Assembly: GCA_014529385.2 (NCBI GenBank)
Contig: CM043958.1
Location: 74,953,169 to 75,017,168, forward strand
Source: Adiantum capillus-veneris
Taxonomy: Eukaryota > Streptophyta > Polypodiopsida > Polypodiales > Pteridaceae
DNA length: 64,000 nucleotides
Direction of reading: 5' to 3'
Part shown: one piece after another, positions 59,252-64,000 of the stretch
Layout: every line of letters begins with the position of its first letter
How positions within the stretch are numbered: position 1 is the first letter of the stretch
Made by a program: the position numbers and the translations under genes
Notes under the pieces: model-generated
Databases searched by the model: none
What the model saw: only the letters and a program-made list of their open reading frames with translations
What the model was told of the DNA's origin: nothing

Positions 59252-60154
59252 ATGTCTGACGGTTTCAGTCAGATTGTTACTGAGAAGCTTGAGAAAAATA
59301 ACTACCCTGCATGGAAGTTCAGAATAACAAATTTCCTAAAAGGAAAAGGTTATTGGGACTATGTAGAAGGAGACAATGAAAAGGAACCAGAGATTCCCGA
59401 GGCAAATGCTACAGCAGAACAAAGGAAATCTTTGAGGGACTGGCAACAAGGCCAGAGCAAAGTGATGTATTGGTTGTCTATGAGCATCACAGATGGCATG
59501 ATGGGCTATCTACAGGATGCTGAAACCCCCGCCATTGCATGGAGAAACTTAGGCAGAGTGTTCGAGGTGAACACCAAGGCCAGGAAGCTTCAACTAAAGT
59601 CGGAGCTAAATCAGGTTAAGAGGAACAACCTCTCAATCAATGATTATGCCTTGAAGATCAAGAGTATCATTGAGGCTCTTGGATCTATTAAAGTCTCAGT
59701 GGAAGACGATGACATTGTCCGTGCATGCTTGGATGGTCTAGGAGATGAGTATGTACATTTTAGGTCTTCCATGAATACAAGAGACGACATCCCCGTGTTC
59801 CAAGATTTGATTTCTATGCTTATTCTTGAGGAGAAGAACCTTGACACATCTTCTTCTCATGGCAGAAACAATTCTGAACAGGCCTTCTATTCTAACTCCA
59901 ACAGAGGTAGAGGTAGAGGTCGTGGTCGAGGCCCAAGGAGTTGCAGGGGCCAATTTCTGGAAGGTCAATCAAATCAAAACAATACAAGTGGCAGGGGAAA
60001 CCAGTCTCAAGGCAGGGGGAGTCAAAGAGGTCGTGGTGCAGGATCAAGCAGGCAGCAACATACTCCAGATAGTAGAGAATGTTGGACTTGTGGTGAAAGA
60101 GGTCACATGTCACGTGACTGTCCAAAGGGAAAATCAAGTAGAAAGAGAGAATAG
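59252..60154 (+). CDS. Copia 2 Gag
   Basis: 300 residues ending at TAG 60152. It has a UBN2-type gag domain (NNYPAWKFRITNFLKGKGYW; RKLQLKSELNQVKRNNLSI), a Gly/Arg-rich segment (GRGRGRGRGPRS) and a CCHC knuckle (CWTCGERGHMSRDC). It forms the virus-like particle and binds RNA. The same frame continues into pol after the TAG, so this may be a natural gag end, a read-through site or a mutation. ATG 59252 is the first in frame and fits copia starts. Confidence 0.88.
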   Translation: MSDGFSQIVTEKLEKNNYPAWKFRITNFLKGKGYWDYVEGDNEKEPEIPEANATAEQRKSLRDWQQGQSKVMYWLSMSITDGMMGYLQDAETPAIAWRNLGRVFEVNTKARKLQLKSELNQVKRNNLSINDYALKIKSIIEALGSIKVSVEDDDIVRACLDGLGDEYVHFRSSMNTRDDIPVFQDLISMLILEEKNLDTSSSHGRNNSEQAFYSNSNRGRGRGRGRGPRSCRGQFLEGQSNQNNTSGRGNQSQGRGSQRGRGAGSSRQQHTPDSRECWTCGERGHMSRDCPKGKSSRKRE

Positions 60155-63100
60155 GGCAACTATGCATCTACTAGCAGAGATGCAGATGACAGCAAAAACG
60201 AGCGCATGTTTGTTATGCAGCATGTAATGAATACAATGACTACAGAGAATTCCACCCAAGATGATGTTTGGTATGTGGATTCAGGTGCCTCTAATCACAT
60301 GACGTCTCGTGGAGAGTGGTTTAGAGATATGCGCAAACCAGATGTGTCAGGCTATGTGCAGGCAGGAGATGACACAGCTCACCCCATTGCTCATGTAGGG
60401 GACATACCTCTAAATACGAAGAGTGGGAAATCAAAGTACTTAGCAGATGTACTTCATGTCCCAAACATTACAAAGAATCTTGTTTCTGTTGGACAAATGG
60501 TTGAGCAGGGTTTGCAGGTTCGCTTCAATCCAAATGGCTGTTATGTAGAAGATTTCTAGAATGGCTGTAAGCTCATCACAGAGGGAAAATGTGTGGGCAG
60601 AATGTTTACGCTGAATGTAGACATGCCTGAGGTAAAAGCTGCATTATTTGCACAGGGCACAAGTGTTGTGGCTGATGTTGACATTTGGCACAAACGCATT
60701 GGCCATGTCAATGAGCAGAGATTGCGCAGCATGCAATCAAAACAGATTGTAAAAGGTTTGCCCAAATTCAAGGTCGATGGTATGCATAAAGTGTGTGCAG
60801 CATGCCAGTTTGGAAAACAGTCAAAGGGTTCATTTCCACATGAGCGCAATGTATGTAAAAGGCCACTTGAGGTGGTGCACACAGATGTTTGGGGTCCAAC
60901 CGATACTGCAAGTATACATGGTTGCAGGTATTATGTCTCTTTCATTGATGACCATACAAGGAAAGTATGGGTCTACTTCATGCGTAACAAAAGTGAAGTG
61001 TTTGGTCACTTTCAAGACTTCAAAGTCATGATTGAGAAGGAGACAGATATGCAAATCAAGACATTGAGGTCAGATGGAGGGGGAGAGTACTTCTCCAATG
61101 ATTTTTCAGATTTTTTGCGAATGCATGGTATACACAGGCAGTTTACATGCATATATACTCCACAGCAGAATGGGGTCGTAGAAAGGAAAAACAGGCACAT
61201 TGCAGAGGTTGCACATGCATTGATGAATGAGAAGAACATGCCTCATCATTTCTGGGCTGAAGCTGTAAATACAGCTGTGTACATTATGAACAGGACACCT
61301 ACAGCTGCGGTGCATGATGTAACACCTGAGGAAAAGTTTACAGGTACAAAGCCTGATTTGGCACACTTGAAAGTGTTTGGCTGCATAGCTTACGTGCATG
61401 TACCAGATGAGTTGCGTAGGAAATTGGATCCTAAAGCAGAGAAATGTATTCTTGTGGGATATTCCCTTGAACAAAAGGGGTACAGGTACTACAATCCTAC
61501 TACACGAGAATTACGAGTGAGCAGAGATGTAGTCTTTGATGAGATGAGCAGCTGGTACAGTAATGCACATGGCACTATTGGGGCTGATGTAAAAGATGAT
61601 GTGTTTGTACAAAATGTGAGGCCACAGTCACAGGTTTTGAGTGGACCACAAGAGTCCTCTTCTCGTGGCTCTGTTGAGAAACCATGGAATGGTAGACTAC
61701 GTACGCAGGTTACTCCACCAACAGGTACAGGGAATGTATCACGAAAAGGAAAGGAAAAGGTTGATGAACCTCCCTTTATGGTTGATGCATCATCAGGTTT
61801 TTCACATGTAGACATGGATTCAGATGGTTCTGAACAAAGTCTTGATGAGGAATTTGGAATTCCGGCTGTCAGGACACCTGGTGTAACGAAAGTACAAGAA
61901 GATGCTAGAGGGCAAAGGAGTGACCAAGGACCGCGCAGATCTAATAGAGTCAGAAATCCAGTTCAGAAATTGACTTATGATGGGTATCTAGCGCATCACC
62001 AAGCCTACATGGCTAAGGTGATACAGGATGTGGAGCCCACATGTTTTGAGGATGCAGTTGGAAATGTGCATTGGGATGATGCAATGAATGAAGAGATGGC
62101 TGCATTGGAAGCAAATGACACATGGGAGTTGGTGCCATTGCCAAGTGGCAAGAAAGCTATTGGCTGTAAATGGGTGTATAAAACCAAGCATAAGGCTGAT
62201 GGTAACATTGAGCATCACAAGGCAAGGCTGGTCGCAAAGGGTTATTCACAGACGTATGGCATAGACTATGAGGAGACCTTTGCTCCCGTGGCAAAGATGA
62301 CGACTGTGAGAGCTGTCATAGCAGTGGCTGCATCTAGAGGATGGATTATGCATCAAATGGATGTAAAGAATGCCTTCTTGAATGGTGAGTTGCAAGAGGA
62401 AGTGTATGTGGATCAGCCACCTGGTTATGTTGATCTAGGTTACCTAGATTATGTATGCAGACTTCTCAAAGCTTTGTATGGTTTGAAGCAGGGCTCTAGA
62501 GCATGGTATGACAGGATTGCCAAGTATCTTGTCAGTATTGGTTTTAGGAGAGCTCATGCTGATCATTCACTCTATGTACGTGAGAGTGATGTGGGGATTG
62601 TGGTCATTACCATATATGTAGATGACCTTATTATTGTTGGTGACAATGCTATGGAGATTGACCATGTGAAGGGTCTTCTCAAACAGGAGTTTGAAATGAA
62701 AGATTTGGGCGAGTTGCGCTACTTTCTTGGCATTGAGGTGATCAGGACTCCAGAGGGTGTATGGCTGTCACAGAGACAATATGCTTTGGACATGTTGTCA
62801 AAGTATGGTATGGATGATTGTAAGCCAATTTCCATTCCCTTGGATGTGAATGCAAAGCTGAGTGCAGAGAAGGGTGATGTTGTTGAGGATGTCAATATGT
62901 ACAGGAAGATGGTGGGTAGTCTAATCTACTTGACTATCAAAAGGCCAGACTTGAGCTACACAGTAGGCTTGGAGAGTCAGTTCATGCAGCTTCCGAGGAA
63001 GCCACATTTGGATGGAGTACGACGCACACTTAGGTACGTGCAAGGGACTCTTGACTATGCATTGTTCTATGCAGCAGATGCACCATTATCATTGTATGGG

Positions 63101-63601
63101 TATATAGATGCAGATTGGGCAGGTAGCATTGTTGATAGGAGATCTACGAGTGGCTTCATGTTCTCTTTTGGGAGTGCTGCTGTTACTTGGAGTAGCAAAA
63201 AGCAGCCTACGGTTGCTTTATCGAGCACAGAGGCCGAGTACAGAGGTGCAGCAGTTGCGGAGTGCGAGGTAGCTTGGCTACGCACATTACTTGAGGACTT
63301 GGGAGTGCAGGTGGACCAGCAGATTGTCATTCATTGTGACAACCTCAGCAGCATGCAGTTGGCTAGGAACCCAGTGTTCCATGCTAGGACCAAACACATA
63401 GAGGTCCATTACCACTACGTTCGAGAGCGAGTGTTGGCGGGCGACATCGACTTGGTCTACGTCAGCACAAAGGAGCAGATAGCGGATATCTTTACCAAGG
63501 CCCTAGGAGCTGAGAAGCTTCGACGTTTCCGGACTATGCTTGGACTCTGCGACATGCAGAGCTCGAGGGGGAGTGTTGAGATGTCGAGCTCTACACCTTG
63601 A
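60155..63601 (+). pseudogene. Copia 2 Pol: protease, integrase, RT, RNase H
   Basis: In frame with gag, with one internal TAG at 60557. The protease is VWYVDSGASNHMT. GAG-pre-integrase is IWHKRIGHVNEQR with CAACQFGK. The integrase D, D and E are all present (HTDVWGP, RSDGGGEY, NGVVERKN). The RT is YVDDLIIVG. RNase H keeps SSTEAEYRGA and HCDNLSSMQLA, ending FTKALGAEKLRRF. The reading frame runs a few codons into the 3' LTR. Apart from the amber codons it looks functional. It could move in trans, or by itself if the stops are suppressed. Confidence 0.9.
63558..63573 (+). promoter_or_regulatory. Copia 2 polypurine tract
   Basis: AGAGCTCGAGGGGGAG lies immediately before the 3' LTR and overlaps the end of pol. 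Confidence 0.82.
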
Positions 63602-63895
63602 GCTGGCATCCACTACGGGTCTTGGCCGCTTACGGCATTTACTCACTGGTGCGTTAGGTGACCGACACGGAGGATCTCTGCCAGTGATTCTACAGCTGGA
63701 CTACACTTATAGTGCCAGCCTAGTACGCTTCTAGTGAGTTCACACTTAGTGACCGCATGTACATATGTGCTACTTTTCAGCTTTAGCACTTAGTCATTTT
63801 GTACTCTCTTTTCTGTAAGGAAGAAGAAGAAGCTTTCCATCTCTGTGTGCTTTGTTCTTGTCTTGTGTAGCTCTCTTGCATCCTCATTCTTTACA
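63574..63895 (+). repeat. Copia 2 3' LTR
   Basis: 322 bp, differing from the 5' copy at four positions. Confidence 0.95.
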
Positions 63896-64000
63896 ATGGT
63901 TCTAGTTCACTGTAATCTTTCAGGCCGATTTTTCTCCATAGTGGCCTAACCGCATCTTCCTTTGCCAGAGATCATGAGCTTCCTTGAGTAGCATTTGCAC
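63896..64000 (-). pseudogene. Continuation of the decayed minus-strand coding region
   Basis: Follows the ATGGT duplication and is the flank of 55528-58670 before copia 2 inserted. Only 100 bp are visible, so nothing more can be said. Confidence 0.3.

Larger units (their letters stand above)
58671..63895 (+). mobile_element. Ty1/copia retrotransposon 2, young, almost intact
   Basis: Two 322-bp LTRs (58671-58992 and 63574-63895) differ at 4 sites (1.2%). The perfect duplication ATGGT flanks them (58666-58670 and 63896-63900). PBS, gag-pol in a single frame and PPT are all present. Two TAG codons are the only lesions seen. Confidence 0.95.

Overview
The window reads as nuclear heterochromatin of a land plant. 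The evidence is an En/Spm-type CACTA element, Ty1/copia and chromodomain Ty3/gypsy elements primed by initiator-Met tRNA, an L1-like LINE, GT-AG introns, long (GA)n/(TG)n tracts and no host gene that is clearly intact. A non-seed plant such as a fern or lycophyte is possible but is only a guess. Nearly all of the DNA is transposable elements nested inside one another.

Region 1 (1-42996) is an old minus-strand LTR element. Its 5' LTR is at 42438-42996, followed by a PBS-like site, an AT-rich leader and a decayed ORF. A 37.3-kb island (1749-39070) splits that ORF. The island is bounded by 35-bp inverted repeats that match at 34 positions, and the flanking reading frame rejoins when the island is removed. 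Subtracting four later insertions leaves a core of about 11.6 kb. Those insertions are a CACTA element (2395-10088), a Ty3/gypsy element (13388-21436) that itself carries a MITE, a LINE (about 23040-27720) and a copia element (28826-34007). The core holds four decayed genes in two convergent pairs, A(+)/B(-) and C(+)/D(-). The B/C interval contains GATCACG...CGTGATC hairpin units and GA tracts.

Gene C is the most unusual feature. It joins a histone H3-like fold with an ARTK tail, a C48/Ulp1-type cysteine protease domain and an FCP1/NLI-type phosphatase-like domain, with phase-compatible introns. It appears to be cargo of the large element.

Region 2 (43000-45398) is a decayed plus-strand Ty3/gypsy remnant. 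Region 3 (45399-55527) is a fold-back element with arms of about 2.4 kb around a loop carrying a RING-finger gene. A hAT element with an 8-bp target duplication interrupts its left arm. A 2.7-kb long-TIR element interrupts its right arm, and that element contains a MITE whose ends resemble those of the 37-kb island.

Region 4 (55528-64000) is decayed minus-strand coding sequence with coiled-coil repeats. It is interrupted by a young copia element (58671-63895) with 322-bp LTRs that differ at 4 sites and a perfect ATGGT target duplication. The CACTA element has two genes with no visible lesion and could be autonomous. The LINE and the second copia element are each broken only by one or two in-frame stops.
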